NCBI RefSeq assembly: GCF_001955695.1
Contig: NZ_CP019236.1
Span: 1,612,001 to 1,676,000 of the forward strand
Length of the DNA: 64,000 bases
Reading direction: 5' to 3'
Origin: Rhodoferax koreense
GTDB taxonomy: Bacteria; Pseudomonadota; Gammaproteobacteria; Burkholderiales; Burkholderiaceae_C
Shown: positions 36,371-45,895 of the stretch, piece after piece
Position numbering within the stretch: the first letter of the stretch is position 1
Layout of the letters: each line of letters starts with the position of its first letter
Notes under the pieces: generated by a model
Databases searched by the model: none
What the model was told of the DNA's origin: nothing
Seen by the model: the letters and a program-made list of their open reading frames with translations, nothing else
Made by a program: the position numbers and the translations under genes

Positions 36371-36702
36371 TGTTCATCCGTCGGCTCCGTGTTGCATGGC
36401 TGATGGCCGGGCTGTGGCCTGTTCTGGCTTGCAGCGCGAACGAACCGACGCCTCAACAGAAAGCGCAGGACTACGGCTGCTTTTCCTGCCATGGCCTGGT
36501 GCACAAGCAGGTCGGCCCGGGCTTTGCCCAGGTCGCCGAGCGCTACCGGAACGACCCGGCCATGCCCGCACAGCTCGCGGCCAAGATCCGCAGCGGCAGC
36601 GTGGGCACCTGGGGCCGCGTCATCATGCCGCGCCAGCCCAAGGTCAGCGAAGCCGATGCGCGCCTGCTCGCGATCTGGGTGCTGTCGCAGCCGGCGCCGT
36701 GA
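36367..36702 (+). CDS. Small c-type cytochrome
   Basis: Exported monohaem cytochrome c of 111 aa. The N-terminal hydrophobic segment (VAWLMAGLWPVLAC) looks like a signal or lipoprotein leader; the haem motif is GCFSCHGL, and the axial methionine is probably in RVIMPRQPKVSE. The start at 36367 overlaps the fdhD stop (ATGA). It is the last gene of the operon and a plausible electron acceptor for the oxidoreductase, although that enzyme has no export signal, so the pairing is an inference. Confidence 0.82.
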   Translation: MMFIRRLRVAWLMAGLWPVLACSANEPTPQQKAQDYGCFSCHGLVHKQVGPGFAQVAERYRNDPAMPAQLAAKIRSGSVGTWGRVIMPRQPKVSEADARLLAIWVLSQPAP

Positions 36703-36719
36703 TCGGTGGCGGCCCCGTT

Positions 36720-37658
36720 TCAGCCGCCGGCTGCCCCCTGGGTATTCACATACAGCGCATAGACCGACTGGCTCGCCGCCATGAACAGGCGGTTGCGCGC
36801 CGGGCCGCCGAAACACAGGTTGGCGCAGCGTTCCGGCAGGTGGATGTGGCCGATGGCGGTGCCCTCCGGGGCGAAGATGCGCACGCCGTCGCGGCCCTCG
36901 CCCAGGCCCCATCCGGCCCAGAGGTTGCCGTCCACGTCGCAGCGAAAGCCATCCGGCGTCTCGCCTTCCGCGCATTGCACGAAGACCCGGTCGTTTTCGA
37001 GCCGCTGTCCGTCCTGGCTCAGGTCGAAGACCCGGATGCGGCGGGGCACCGCACCGGACTCGACCAAGTAGAGCCGGCTTTCGTCGGGCGAGAAACACAG
37101 GCCGTTCGGCCGCGCCACGGCCGAGGTGACAACGGTGGCCGCCCCCGTGACTGGGTCGAGCCGGTAGACGTTGGTCGGCAACTCGCTGGGGGCTGGCGCG
37201 CCTTCGTAGAAACCGAGGATGCCGAACGGCGGGTCGGTGAACCAGACCGAACCGTCGGACTTGACCACCACGTCGTTCGGCGAATTCAGGCGCTTGCCCT
37301 CGAAGCGGTCCATCAGCACGGTGAGGCTGCCGTCGTATTCGGTGCGCACCACGCGCCGGCCGCCGTGTTCGCAGCCGACGAGCCGGCCCTGCCGGTCGCG
37401 CGTGTGGCCATTGGCGTAGTTCGACGGTTTGCGGAACACGCTCACCGCGCCGGTTTCCTCTTCCCACTTCATGATGCGGTTGTTCGGGATGTCGCTCCAC
37501 AGCAGGTAGCGCCCGTCGCCGAACCAGGCCGGCCCTTCGGCCCAGCGCATGCCGGTGGCCAGCCGCTCCACGGCGGCTGATGTGATGCGGTAGTTGAGAA
37601 AGCGCGGATCGAGCACCTCGATCGCCGGGTCGGGATAACGTTCGCTGGCTTGCCACAT
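36720..37658 (-). CDS. SMP-30/gluconolactonase-like beta-propeller
   Basis: Lactonase-type six-bladed propeller of 312 aa. Metal-binding residues are expected in MRWAEGPAWFGDGRYLLWSD (Glu), in LNSPNDVVVKSDG (Asn) and in ARPNGLCFSPDES (Asn, Asp). No signal peptide. The family hydrolyses sugar lactones and related substrates. I start at 37658 (WQASERYPDPAIEVLD) with GAGGA upstream. Upstream, tam is cotranscribed 16 b away, so a link to organic acid metabolism is possible; a substrate cannot be named. Confidence 0.82.
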   Translation of the reverse strand: MWQASERYPDPAIEVLDPRFLNYRITSAAVERLATGMRWAEGPAWFGDGRYLLWSDIPNNRIMKWEEETGAVSVFRKPSNYANGHTRDRQGRLVGCEHGGRRVVRTEYDGSLTVLMDRFEGKRLNSPNDVVVKSDGSVWFTDPPFGILGFYEGAPAPSELPTNVYRLDPVTGAATVVTSAVARPNGLCFSPDESRLYLVESGAVPRRIRVFDLSQDGQRLENDRVFVQCAEGETPDGFRCDVDGNLWAGWGLGEGRDGVRIFAPEGTAIGHIHLPERCANLCFGGPARNRLFMAASQSVYALYVNTQGAAGG

Positions 37659-37674
37659 GAAGAAATCCTCTTTG

Positions 37675-38439
37675 TCAGCGGCTCGCCAAAATGAACAGCC
37701 GCGGGAACGGCAGCAGCACGGTGCCGTCCGGCAGCGCCGGATAGGCCTTGGCGATGGCTTCGAGGTAACGCGCAAGAAAGGCGGCTTTTTCGTCCGCATC
37801 GAGCGGCGCCACATAAGGCCTGAGCGCCGTGCCCTTGAACCATTCGACCACTGCAGCCGCGCCGCCTTTGAGCGGGTGGAAGTAGGTGGTGCGCCACACG
37901 TCGACCTGGCTGCAAACCGGGCGCAGCAGTGCGTAGTAGAACTCGGCGCTGTGGCGTGGCGGATGTTCGAGACCGCCGATCTTGGCCGACCAGGGGCCAT
38001 CGGCCGCCACCTCGCGCATCAGGCGGTGTGCCGGCTCCTCGAGGTTGTCGGGCGTCTGCACGGCCAGGCTGCCGCCCGGCGCGAGTTGCGCCACGAGCCG
38101 CGGGTAGAGCCGTGCATGGTCGGGCAGCCATTGCAGCGAGGCGTTGGCCAGGATCACGTCGTAGCTTTGCGGTGGCTGCCAGCTGGCGATGTCGGCCACC
38201 TCGAACCGCAGCGCGGGCAGGCGCTCGCGTGCGGCGGCCACCATGTCGTCGGAACTGTCCATGCCGGTCACGACCGCGCCGGGGTAGCGCCGGGCCAGTA
38301 CTTCGGTCGAGTTGCCCGGGCCGCACCCTATGTCGACCGCGCTGCGTACATGTTCGACCTGCAGCGCGGCGACGAGATCGCGCACCGGGCGGGTTCGCTC
38401 CTGTTCGAAGCTTGAATACTGTCGGGCTGACCAGGTCAT
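37675..38439 (-). CDS. tam: Trans-aconitate 2-methyltransferase
   Basis: SAM-dependent methyltransferase of 254 aa, the length of E. coli Tam, which methylates trans-aconitate, a damaged citric-acid-cycle intermediate. N-terminal TWSARQYSSFEQERTRPVRD is diagnostic; motif I is VDIGCGPGNS (35-44), and LANASLQWLPDHARLYPRL follows. AAAGGA lies before the ATG. The predicted transcript continues into the lactonase-like gene. Confidence 0.9.
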   Translation of the reverse strand: MTWSARQYSSFEQERTRPVRDLVAALQVEHVRSAVDIGCGPGNSTEVLARRYPGAVVTGMDSSDDMVAAARERLPALRFEVADIASWQPPQSYDVILANASLQWLPDHARLYPRLVAQLAPGGSLAVQTPDNLEEPAHRLMREVAADGPWSAKIGGLEHPPRHSAEFYYALLRPVCSQVDVWRTTYFHPLKGGAAAVVEWFKGTALRPYVAPLDADEKAAFLARYLEAIAKAYPALPDGTVLLPFPRLFILASR

Positions 38440-38596
38440 CGTGATTCCTTTCGAGCGGGATGGCGGAAGCGCTAGCGTACTGTAGCTGTCGGGGCCGCGC
38501 CGGTAGAGTGCATCCGCTGGTAACATGGTGCTCAATTATTTTCAACTAAAGTTTTGTGTACAAATAACGATAGACAGCTGAATATTGTGCAAATCG

Positions 38597-40381
38597 ATGG
38601 TGACGTCTCGCCCGCCCCTGTTGTCGATCCGCAGCTGCTGCCTGGCCTTGGTGCTGGCCTGGAGCTGGGTCCTGCTCGCCTCTGCCGTCGCCCGGGCCGA
38701 GGTGGTGCCACTGGTGACACTGGACGCAGCGCCTGGGGGGACTTCCCTGGTCGGGCGCATCGGCTATCTGGAGGACGTCCAGGGCAGCATGAGCATCGCC
38801 GACATCCGCAACACTTCCCTGGACGACCGCTTCGCCGTGCCGTCGTCGGTCGTGCAGCAATCTGGCCTGGATGCGCATGCGCGCTGGTTCAAGGTGCGGC
38901 TGCACCAGGCAGGCAGCAACGGCAATTGGTTGATCGACTCCTCCAATTCCATCCTCCAGCACTTCAGCGTGTACGGCCCCTACGACGTCAATGGCACGGC
39001 CTTGGCACCTCCGCGCCTCGGCGACCTGGCCGTGCCGTCGGCGCAGCCCGCGCTGGACGGCGACCGCGCCATGTACCGGTTCCATCTGGCGCAGCCGGGC
39101 GAGTACACCTTGTACCTGCGCGCCGTCTCCGACCTGCCGCAGTACTACCAGTGGAGCGTGTGGGACGCGGTCCAGTTCGGCCAGGCCGAGCAGGGTCTGT
39201 CGATGTACAACGGCATCTGTTATGGGCTGCTGCTCGGTATGCTGATCTACAACCTGATGCTGCTGGCGGTGTTCCGCGAGCCGCTGTATGGCTATCACTT
39301 CCTGGCCTGCCTGTTCGCGATCGTCACCATCGCCGCGCTCAACGGCCATCTCGGCCGCTATCTGCTGGCCGATGCCCGCGCCTGGGTGCCGACCGTGGTC
39401 CTGGCCGCGCCGCCGCTATGGATCGCCTTCGCCGCACTGTTCTGCCGCAGCTTCCTCGAGCTGCCGCGTTATGCGCCGCGTCTTGCCAGGAGCCTGCTGG
39501 CTTTCATGCCGCTGTGCGGATTGGCCGTGCTGCTGGCGTTGCTGGGGCCGACGCGCTGGGCCCTGGTCCTCACCCAGGCCCTGTCGTTGGCAACGCCCGT
39601 CGTCATGTTCGCCGCCGCAGGCGTGGCGTTGCAACGCGGCTTCAGGCCTGCTGGCTGGTACCTGGCCGCGCTGGCGGTGCTGTTCTTCGCGGCCGCCGGT
39701 GTGGCGCTGAACAATTTCCGGGTCTTGGATCTGCCCTGGCACTACGACGGCCTGCAATTCGGCCTGGTGGTCGAGATCACCGTGCTCGTCGTCGCGATGG
39801 GCAGCCGCATCCATCTCGTGCGCAAGCTCAATGGCGAGCTTGGCCAGAAGGCCGAGCAACTGGCCCGCGATGCGCAGACCGATCCGCTGACCGGCCTGTC
39901 CAACCGCAGCGGATGGACGCAGCATGGACGTCGCCTGCTGGAGACGAGCACGCAGGCGGCCGTGCTGCTGATCGACCTGGACCATTTCAAGCCCGTGAAC
40001 GACCAATGCGGCCATGCGGCCGGCGACAAGGTGCTGGCCACCGTCGGCCAGCGCCTGCAGTCCGTGCTGGGCGGGCGCGATCTGGCGGCGCGCCTGGGCG
40101 GTGACGAGTTCGCGGTGCTGCTCGGCGACACGCCCGACCGCGCGGCGTTGCAGGCCCTGGTACAGCGGATGATCCATCTGGTCGCACAGCCGGTGCCTTT
40201 CGACGGAAAGCAGCTGAAGGTGGGGTGCAGCATCGGCATCGCCCGGTTTCCTTCCGACGGGCGCGACCTGAGCGTGCTGATGCATGCGGCCGACCAGGCC
40301 ATGTACTTCGTGAAGAAGCATGGACGCGGCGACAGCGCGTTCAACGAGGACACGACGCCCGCGACGCTGGCTGCGGCCTGA
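38597..40381 (+). CDS. Membrane diguanylate cyclase (7TMR-DISM with GGDEF)
   Basis: Sensor-type diguanylate cyclase of 594 aa that makes c-di-GMP. Order: signal peptide (LALVLAWSWVLLASAVARAE), periplasmic 7TMR-DISMED2-like domain to about 180, seven helices (about 185-390), short coiled coil, GGDEF domain (about 430-590) with active RLGGDEFAV. The residues before it are GGRDLAA, so the RxxD inhibitory site is missing and product inhibition is unlikely through it. I start at the ATG 38597; a TTG at 38585 is possible. The 5' gap (38440-38596) is unusually AT-rich for this window and contains TTTGTGTACAAA. Confidence 0.87.
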   Translation: MVTSRPPLLSIRSCCLALVLAWSWVLLASAVARAEVVPLVTLDAAPGGTSLVGRIGYLEDVQGSMSIADIRNTSLDDRFAVPSSVVQQSGLDAHARWFKVRLHQAGSNGNWLIDSSNSILQHFSVYGPYDVNGTALAPPRLGDLAVPSAQPALDGDRAMYRFHLAQPGEYTLYLRAVSDLPQYYQWSVWDAVQFGQAEQGLSMYNGICYGLLLGMLIYNLMLLAVFREPLYGYHFLACLFAIVTIAALNGHLGRYLLADARAWVPTVVLAAPPLWIAFAALFCRSFLELPRYAPRLARSLLAFMPLCGLAVLLALLGPTRWALVLTQALSLATPVVMFAAAGVALQRGFRPAGWYLAALAVLFFAAAGVALNNFRVLDLPWHYDGLQFGLVVEITVLVVAMGSRIHLVRKLNGELGQKAEQLARDAQTDPLTGLSNRSGWTQHGRRLLETSTQAAVLLIDLDHFKPVNDQCGHAAGDKVLATVGQRLQSVLGGRDLAARLGGDEFAVLLGDTPDRAALQALVQRMIHLVAQPVPFDGKQLKVGCSIGIARFPSDGRDLSVLMHAADQAMYFVKKHGRGDSAFNEDTTPATLAAA

Positions 40382-40485
40382 AGGGCTTGCACCGCTCCGG
40401 GGGCGTGATACCGCAATACCGCAATGCCCGCAATTCCACCTGAACCGCGTGGGCGTCGGCATTTGCGCTAAGGTAGCGGCCACTT

Positions 40486-43014
40486 ATGAAAAACTCCTTC
40501 TGGCGCCTGGGCTGGCGCACGCTCTGGCGCGACCTGCGCTCGGGGGAACTGCGGTTGCTGATCGTGGCCGTGACGCTGGCCGTGGCCGCGCTCAGCGCGG
40601 TCGGTTTCTTCGCCGACCGGCTGCAGGGCGGCCTGCAGCGCGACGCGCGGCAACTGCTCGGCGGCGACGCGGTGCTGGTCAGCGACAACGCGCCGCCGGC
40701 CGGCTACCTGGCGCAGGCGCGCGCGCTGGGCCTGCAGACCGCGCTCACAGTGGGCTTTCCGACCATGGGCCGGGCCCCGGATGCCCAGGGCGGCGCGGCC
40801 AAGCTGGTGGCGCTCAAGGTGGTGCCGCCGGGCTATCCGCTGCGCGGCAGCCTGAAGGTGGCCAGCGGACCCGATGCGCCGAACGCGCCCGGCGCGGCCA
40901 CGCGGGAGATCCCCGCGCCGGGCGAGGCCTGGGTGGATGCGCCGCTGCTCGATGTGCTCGGCCTGCGCATGGGCGACCAGTTGCTCATGGGCGATTCGGC
41001 GTTCCGCATCGCGCGCATCATCGTCATCGAGCCCGACCGCGGCGGCGGGTTCATGAGCTTCGCGCCGCGCGTGATGATCAACGAGCGGGATCTCGCCGCC
41101 ACCGGGCTGGTCCAGCCGGCGAGCCGGCTCACCTACCGCCTGGCCGTGGCCGGCGCCGAGCGCCCGGTGGCCGACTTCGTGGCCTGGGCCGATGCCGAGA
41201 TCAAGAAACCCGCCACGCGCGGGCTGCGCCTGGAGTCGCTGGACAGCGGCCGGCCCGAGATGCGCCAGACGCTGGAGCGCGCCAACAAGTTCCTGAACCT
41301 GGTGGCGCTGCTGTCGGCGCTGCTGAGCGCGGTGGCGGTGGGCCTGGCCGCACGCGGCTTCGCGGCGAATCACCTGGACGACTGCGCCATGCTGCGTGTG
41401 CTGGGCCAGAGCCAGCGCACCATCGCCCTGAGTTATGCCTTCGAGTTCGCGCTGGTCGGCCTGTTCGCGAGCGGACTCGGCGTGGCGCTCGGTTTCGGCG
41501 TGCATTACGCCTTCGTCGCGCTGCTGGCCGGCCTGGTCGATGCCACGTTGCCCGCGGCGACGCTGTGGCCCGTGATGTTCGGCCTGGGCATGGGCCTGAC
41601 GCTGCTGTGCGCCTTCGGCCTGCCGCCAGTGTTGCAGCTGGCGCAGGTGCCGCCGCTGCGCGTGATCCGGCGCGACATGGGCAACCTCAAGCCGACGTCG
41701 GTGGCCGCGCTCGGCCTGGGCGTGCTCGGCTTCGCGGCGCTGCTGCTGGCGGCCAGCAGCGATGTGAAACTGGGGCTGATCGCGGTCGGCGGCTTCGGCG
41801 CGGCGGTGCTGGTGTTTGCGGCGCTGAGTTGGGTGTGCGTGATGTTGTTGCGGCGCAGCGTCAACGAGGCCACGGCGCCGCGCTGGCTGGTGCTGGCCAC
41901 GCGCCAGATCTCGGCGCGGCCGGCCTATGCCGTGGTGCAGGTGAGCGCGCTTGCCGTCGGGCTGCTGGCGCTGATGCTGCTGGTGCTGCTGCGCACCGAC
42001 CTCGTCGACAGCTGGCGCAAGGCCACGCCGGCCGATGCGCCCAACCGCTTCGTGATCAACGTCATGCCCGAGCAGAACGAACCGTTCCAGAAGGCCCTGC
42101 GCGACGGTGGCGTGCGCCAGTACGACTGGTACCCGATGATCCGCGGCCGTCTGGTGGCCGTGAACGACAAGCCGGTTTCGCCCGACGACTACACCGACGA
42201 CCGCGCCAAGCGCCTGGTCGACCGCGAGTTCAACCTGTCGAACAGCGCCACCCGGCCGCCGCACAACGAGATCGTCGCCGGCAAATGGACCGACGAGGAG
42301 CCCGGTGCGATCAGCGTGGAGGAAGGCATCGCCAAGACGCTCGGCCTGAAGCTCGGCGATTCATTGCGCTTCGACATGGGCGGGCAGCAGACCGATGCGA
42401 AGATCACCTCGTTGCGCAAGGTGGACTGGGGCTCGATGCACGCCAACTTCTTCGTGATCTACCCGGTCAGCACGCTGCCCGACGTGCCGGTGACCTACAT
42501 GACGGCCTTCCGCGCACCGGACACCAAGGGTTTCGACAACAGCCTGGTGCGGGCTTTTCCCAATGTCACCAACGTCGATCTCAGCACCGCGCTGGCCCAG
42601 GTACAGCGCGTGCTGGACCAGGTGATCCGCGCGGTTGAATTCCTGTTCGGCTTCACGCTCGCCGCCGGGCTGGTGGTGCTGTTCGCCGCCATCACCGCCA
42701 CGCGCGAGCAGCGCGCGCGCGAATTCGCCATCATGCGTGCGCTGGGTGCGCCGGCCGCGTTGCTGCGCCAGGTGCAGCGCGCCGAACTCGCCGGCGTCGG
42801 CCTGCTCGCCGGTTTCCTGGCCAGCCTCGCGGCCGTGGCCGTGGGCTGGGCGCTGGCGCGTTTCGTGTTCGACTTCGCCTGGACCTCGTCGCTGTGGGTG
42901 CCCGTGCTCGGCGCGTTGGCCGGTGCCGTGCTGGCGCTGGCAGCCGGTTGGTGGGGGCTGCGCGAGATCTTGCGCCGGCCGGTGATGCTGACGCTGCGCA
43001 GCGCTTCGGATTGA
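40486..43014 (+). CDS. FtsX-type ABC transporter permease (YbbP-like)
   Basis: Large inner-membrane permease of 842 aa. TM1 (LLIVAVTLAVAALSAVGFFA) is followed by a periplasmic MacB-like domain, a central block of helices (about 265-500), a second periplasmic domain, and three C-terminal helices (from about 715, including FGFTLAAGLVVLFAAITATR). This is the duplicated FtsX form seen in YbbP. Its ATPase partner (YbbA type) is not next to it, which is unusual, since the pair is normally adjacent. Substrate unknown; such systems often extract lipoproteins or act in the envelope. Confidence 0.82.
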   Translation: MKNSFWRLGWRTLWRDLRSGELRLLIVAVTLAVAALSAVGFFADRLQGGLQRDARQLLGGDAVLVSDNAPPAGYLAQARALGLQTALTVGFPTMGRAPDAQGGAAKLVALKVVPPGYPLRGSLKVASGPDAPNAPGAATREIPAPGEAWVDAPLLDVLGLRMGDQLLMGDSAFRIARIIVIEPDRGGGFMSFAPRVMINERDLAATGLVQPASRLTYRLAVAGAERPVADFVAWADAEIKKPATRGLRLESLDSGRPEMRQTLERANKFLNLVALLSALLSAVAVGLAARGFAANHLDDCAMLRVLGQSQRTIALSYAFEFALVGLFASGLGVALGFGVHYAFVALLAGLVDATLPAATLWPVMFGLGMGLTLLCAFGLPPVLQLAQVPPLRVIRRDMGNLKPTSVAALGLGVLGFAALLLAASSDVKLGLIAVGGFGAAVLVFAALSWVCVMLLRRSVNEATAPRWLVLATRQISARPAYAVVQVSALAVGLLALMLLVLLRTDLVDSWRKATPADAPNRFVINVMPEQNEPFQKALRDGGVRQYDWYPMIRGRLVAVNDKPVSPDDYTDDRAKRLVDREFNLSNSATRPPHNEIVAGKWTDEEPGAISVEEGIAKTLGLKLGDSLRFDMGGQQTDAKITSLRKVDWGSMHANFFVIYPVSTLPDVPVTYMTAFRAPDTKGFDNSLVRAFPNVTNVDLSTALAQVQRVLDQVIRAVEFLFGFTLAAGLVVLFAAITATREQRAREFAIMRALGAPAALLRQVQRAELAGVGLLAGFLASLAAVAVGWALARFVFDFAWTSSLWVPVLGALAGAVLALAAGWWGLREILRRPVMLTLRSASD

Positions 43015-43032
43015 ACCGGCATGGGCCGGCCT

Positions 43033-44130
43033 TCAGGCCGTCGGCACCGTGCCGCCGTCGATGACGTACTCCGTCCCGGTGATCGCGCCGGCCTGCGGCG
43101 ACACCAGGAACGCCACCAGGTCGGCCACCTCCCCGGGTCGGCAGGGCCGGCCAAGCGGAATGCCACCGAGGGAAGCCATCAACGACTGCCGGGCGGCGTG
43201 CTCGTCGGTGCCGTTCTGGCGGGCGATCTCCCGCACCAGCGCCACGGCTGCTTCGGTTGCCACCCAGCCGGGCGAAACCCGTACCACACGCACACCCCTT
43301 GGGCTGACTTCCTTCGACAGGCCCTTGCTGTAGTTGGAGAGCGCGGCCTTGGCCGCGGCGTAGGCGAGCGTGGCTTCGTGCAGCGGCAACTGCCGCTGGA
43401 TGGACGTGATATGCACGATCACGCCAGAGCCTTGCGCCAGCATGCCGGGCAGAAGCGCGCGGTCGAGCCGCACCGCGGGGAGCAGGTTCAGGTCGATTGC
43501 CCGCTGCCATTGCGCGTCGTCCAGCACGGCATGGCCGCCGGCCGGGGCGCTGGAGCCGCCGACCACATGCACGATGATGTCCACGCCGCCGAATTTCGCC
43601 TGCACGGCCTCGGCCACTGCTTGGCAGCCTGCGGCCGTGCTCACGTCCGCCGCGGTGAAGCTCTCCGCCTGCAGATCGGCCGGGCGCGAGCGCGCCGTGG
43701 TCCACACCCGGGCGCCAGCCGCGCTCAGCCGGGTCACCACGGCCGCGCCGACCCCCTTGGTGCCGCCGGTGACCAGGGCGCGCAGGCCTTCGAGCTGGAC
43801 CGGGTTGCGGATCGCCAGCGACTGGATCTTGTCGTCCGCGACGGTGAAGACATGCATCAGGTTGACCGGACTGCCGGGGAAGTTTCCCGCCACCCGCGTC
43901 AGCAGCTTGAGCTGGCCGTCCTGGGGCGTGAGGCTGATCGCTGTGAGGTCGTATTGGTACTTGGCCTGGGCCGCCTGCTTCCAGGCCTGGATTTGCGCCA
44001 GGCCCTGCCAGGTCTGGCCTTCGTCGTGGACCGTGGCATCGGGTGCAAAGCAGGCATCGAGCCGCGAGGGGTCGCGCAGGCGCTGTGCTTCCAGGTAGCG
44101 GGCGAGGGCGGGATGGTGTTCGAGTGTCAT
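43033..44130 (-). CDS. NTF2-like (SnoaL) - short-chain dehydrogenase fusion
   Basis: A 365-aa protein with two domains. Residues 1-108 form a SnoaL/NTF2-like cone fold ([33 protein letters not shown]). From about 112 a complete NAD(P)-binding SDR follows: cofactor loop TGGTKGVG, catalytic Ser in [13 protein letters not shown] (Tyr/Lys) and terminal [10 protein letters not shown]. The two usually occur as separate genes. Start at 44130. Divergent from the HxlR regulator by 51 b, a normal arrangement for HxlR targets such as aldehyde- or quinone-handling oxidoreductases. Substrate unknown. Confidence 0.83.
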   Translation of the reverse strand: MTLEHHPALARYLEAQRLRDPSRLDACFAPDATVHDEGQTWQGLAQIQAWKQAAQAKYQYDLTAISLTPQDGQLKLLTRVAGNFPGSPVNLMHVFTVADDKIQSLAIRNPVQLEGLRALVTGGTKGVGAAVVTRLSAAGARVWTTARSRPADLQAESFTAADVSTAAGCQAVAEAVQAKFGGVDIIVHVVGGSSAPAGGHAVLDDAQWQRAIDLNLLPAVRLDRALLPGMLAQGSGVIVHITSIQRQLPLHEATLAYAAAKAALSNYSKGLSKEVSPRGVRVVRVSPGWVATEAAVALVREIARQNGTDEHAARQSLMASLGGIPLGRPCRPGEVADLVAFLVSPQAGAITGTEYVIDGGTVPTA

Positions 44131-44181
44131 GGTGATGGCTTGGAGGTCGCGAGGTCTTGATGCTCGGGGTATCCTGATCGC

Positions 44182-44562
44182 ATGAGAAGTACGCACCAGG
44201 AAGTAAGTGCCTTGCGTGGGGCCAATCCCCCGGCCCAGCGCAAGGTCTACACGCCGCTGTCGGCGGCCATCGACATCGAGGCACTCCTGGGCCTGGTGGA
44301 GGGGCGCTGGAAGCTGGTCATCCTGTTCCATCTGTTCGGCGGTCAGGTGCAGCGCTTCTCGGACCTCGAAAAACGCATCGACGGCATCTCGCAGAAGATG
44401 CTGGCGCAGCAGCTTCGTCAACTGGAGGCGGATGGCATCGTTGCGCGCACGGTGTATCCGGAAGTGCCGCCGCGAGTCGACTACCGCATGACGGCCTGGG
44501 GCCAGGCGCTGTGTCCGGCACTCGACGCCATCCTGCAGTGGGGCGAACAACGGGACACCTAG
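44182..44562 (+). CDS. HxlR family transcriptional regulator
   Basis: Winged-helix regulator of 126 aa. The family core is present: [37 protein letters not shown] and the wing [20 protein letters not shown] single cysteine lies near the C-terminus (ALCPAL); some HxlR members sense electrophiles through cysteines, but the usual N-terminal cysteine is absent. Divergent from the NTF2-SDR gene, which it probably represses. The gene of the truncated haemoglobin begins 12 b after its stop. Confidence 0.88.
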   Translation: MRSTHQEVSALRGANPPAQRKVYTPLSAAIDIEALLGLVEGRWKLVILFHLFGGQVQRFSDLEKRIDGISQKMLAQQLRQLEADGIVARTVYPEVPPRVDYRMTAWGQALCPALDAILQWGEQRDT

Positions 44563-44573
44563 AATCCCCGCCC

Positions 44574-44978
44574 ATGACACCCGAAGAACCCGCGCCCTTC
44601 AACACCCCTTTCGAATGGATCGGCGGAGAGGACCGCATCAAGGCCATGGTCGAGCGGTTCTACGACCTGATGGAACTCGAGCCGCAATACGCGGCCCTGC
44701 GCGCCGCCCATGGGCCGACCTTGGACAACGCGCGGCAGCGGCTGTTCTGGTTCCTGTGCGGCTGGATGGGCGGGCCGCAGCACTACACCGAGCAGTTCGG
44801 CCATCCGCGGCTGCGCATGCGGCACATGCCTTTCGCCATCGGCATTCTGGAGCGCGACCAGTGGCTGGCCTGCATGGACCAGGCGATGGGCGAGACCGGC
44901 GTGCCGGACGACCTGCGCCAGCGGCTCAAGGCCAGTTTCTTCCAGACCGCGGACTGGATGCGCAACAAGGGGGTCTGA
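44574..44978 (+). CDS. Group II truncated haemoglobin
   Basis: Haem protein of 134 aa, trHbO type. The B/CD region ([17 protein letters not shown]), [11 protein letters not shown] and the F helix [15 protein letters not shown] with the proximal His, plus Trp in RDQWLACMD (position G8), are the group II pattern. Such proteins bind O2, NO or peroxide and often act in oxidative or nitrosative stress. The open frame starts earlier inside hxlR; I choose the ATG that gives the family N-terminus PFEWIGGED. Convergent with the HNH nuclease gene. Confidence 0.9.
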   Translation: MTPEEPAPFNTPFEWIGGEDRIKAMVERFYDLMELEPQYAALRAAHGPTLDNARQRLFWFLCGWMGGPQHYTEQFGHPRLRMRHMPFAIGILERDQWLACMDQAMGETGVPDDLRQRLKASFFQTADWMRNKGV

Positions 44979-45004
44979 GCTACGGCTAGGCCGCTTGGGA
45001 CCGC

Positions 45005-45895
45005 TCAGGAACTGCTCTGGAACAGCGCGTCGGCCTTGTCCATGAAGTCGGCGGCCAGGGCCGGATCCGCGTCCCACAACGCGTTGAAGGCCTGGGCGCA
45101 AGCGCTGTGTTGCGCCGCAGGCGAAAGGAAGGCGTCCAGGCGCTTTTGCAGCTTGGCCTTGGTCGCCGCGTTGGCCGCCACCAGCAACTGGCGGCACATG
45201 CCCACCGCCAGAATCACACCGGCACGGGCCTTGAAGATGTCACCGCGCCGGTCGGCGTCGTCCAGTCCGAAGAAGGCGATGGTGACCAGCGCGCGTTGCC
45301 GTGGGAAACCGCTCTTGGCCACGGCGCAGGGCGAGGCGCCGTTGAAGCCGATCAGACTTTGCGGGTCGGTGTCGCGGCTGCCGATCGGATACACCAGATA
45401 GGCTTTCTCGGCCTTGAGCGCAGCCGTCGCGGCGCTGGTTTTTGCGGGCGCGGCGGCGGTGGGGAAGCGGTCGCCCTTGTAGCTGGTGTTGCAGGTCTTG
45501 CACGACACCGCATAGTTCCAGATCGAATAGGGCAGGAGGTGGTAACCGGCGGCGTCGCCTCGTGCAACCACGATCTTCAACGCGGCCAGCGGTGCCGGAG
45601 GCGACCACGGCTGCACGCGCGACTTGGGCCGGAAGTGCTCCACGTCGAACTCGACCCGGCCGGCCGCGCCACCGACCACGGTTTCGCAGTACGCGCATTT
45701 CGAGTGCTGCAGCGTGATGTAGACGCCCTTGACGTCGGTCCAGAGTTCCGGGAACTGCCCGTTGGTCCAGCGGCCGGCCTTCGCCACGGCCGCCTGGCCC
45801 GTGGCGGCCAGCGCCAGCCACCCCGCCTTGCCGCCCTGCGCAGGGTCTTCGATGCGCCGGCGCAGTTCGGCTTCGCCGATAGGGTAGCGGATCAT
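45005..45895 (-). CDS. HNH endonuclease, PtuB-like (Septu defence type)
   Basis: Predicted nuclease of 296 aa. The HNH site is split over two parts: zinc cysteines CAYC (67-70), VEFDVEHFRPKSR with His87 at 81-93, Asn127, and a second pair with the N/K residues in SCKTCNTSYKGDRFP (131-145). This spacing matches the TIGR02646-type HNH proteins found in Septu and some retrons. It overlaps the upstream ATPase gene by 4 b (ATGA), so the two form one operon. No reverse transcriptase is present, so it is not a retron. Acts presumably on nucleic acid when the ATPase is triggered. Confidence 0.8.
   Translation of the reverse strand: MIRYPIGEAELRRRIEDPAQGGKAGWLALAATGQAAVAKAGRWTNGQFPELWTDVKGVYITLQHSKCAYCETVVGGAAGRVEFDVEHFRPKSRVQPWSPPAPLAALKIVVARGDAAGYHLLPYSIWNYAVSCKTCNTSYKGDRFPTAAAPAKTSAATAALKAEKAYLVYPIGSRDTDPQSLIGFNGASPCAVAKSGFPRQRALVTIAFFGLDDADRRGDIFKARAGVILAVGMCRQLLVAANAATKAKLQKRLDAFLSPAAQHSACAQAFNALWDADPALAADFMDKADALFQSSS

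Noticed and set aside
36688..36733. Inverted repeat CAGCCGGCG / CGCCGGCTG as a bidirectional terminator between the cytochrome and lactonase genes
   Set aside because: Arms lie in coding ends, the loop is 28 b and there is no T-run; likely chance in GC-rich DNA.
38477..38496. Seventh copy of the 17-bp palindrome (GCTAGCGTACTGTAGC)
   Set aside because: It is 16 b with a changed left arm (GCTAG) and a non-AT centre, so it falls outside the pattern.
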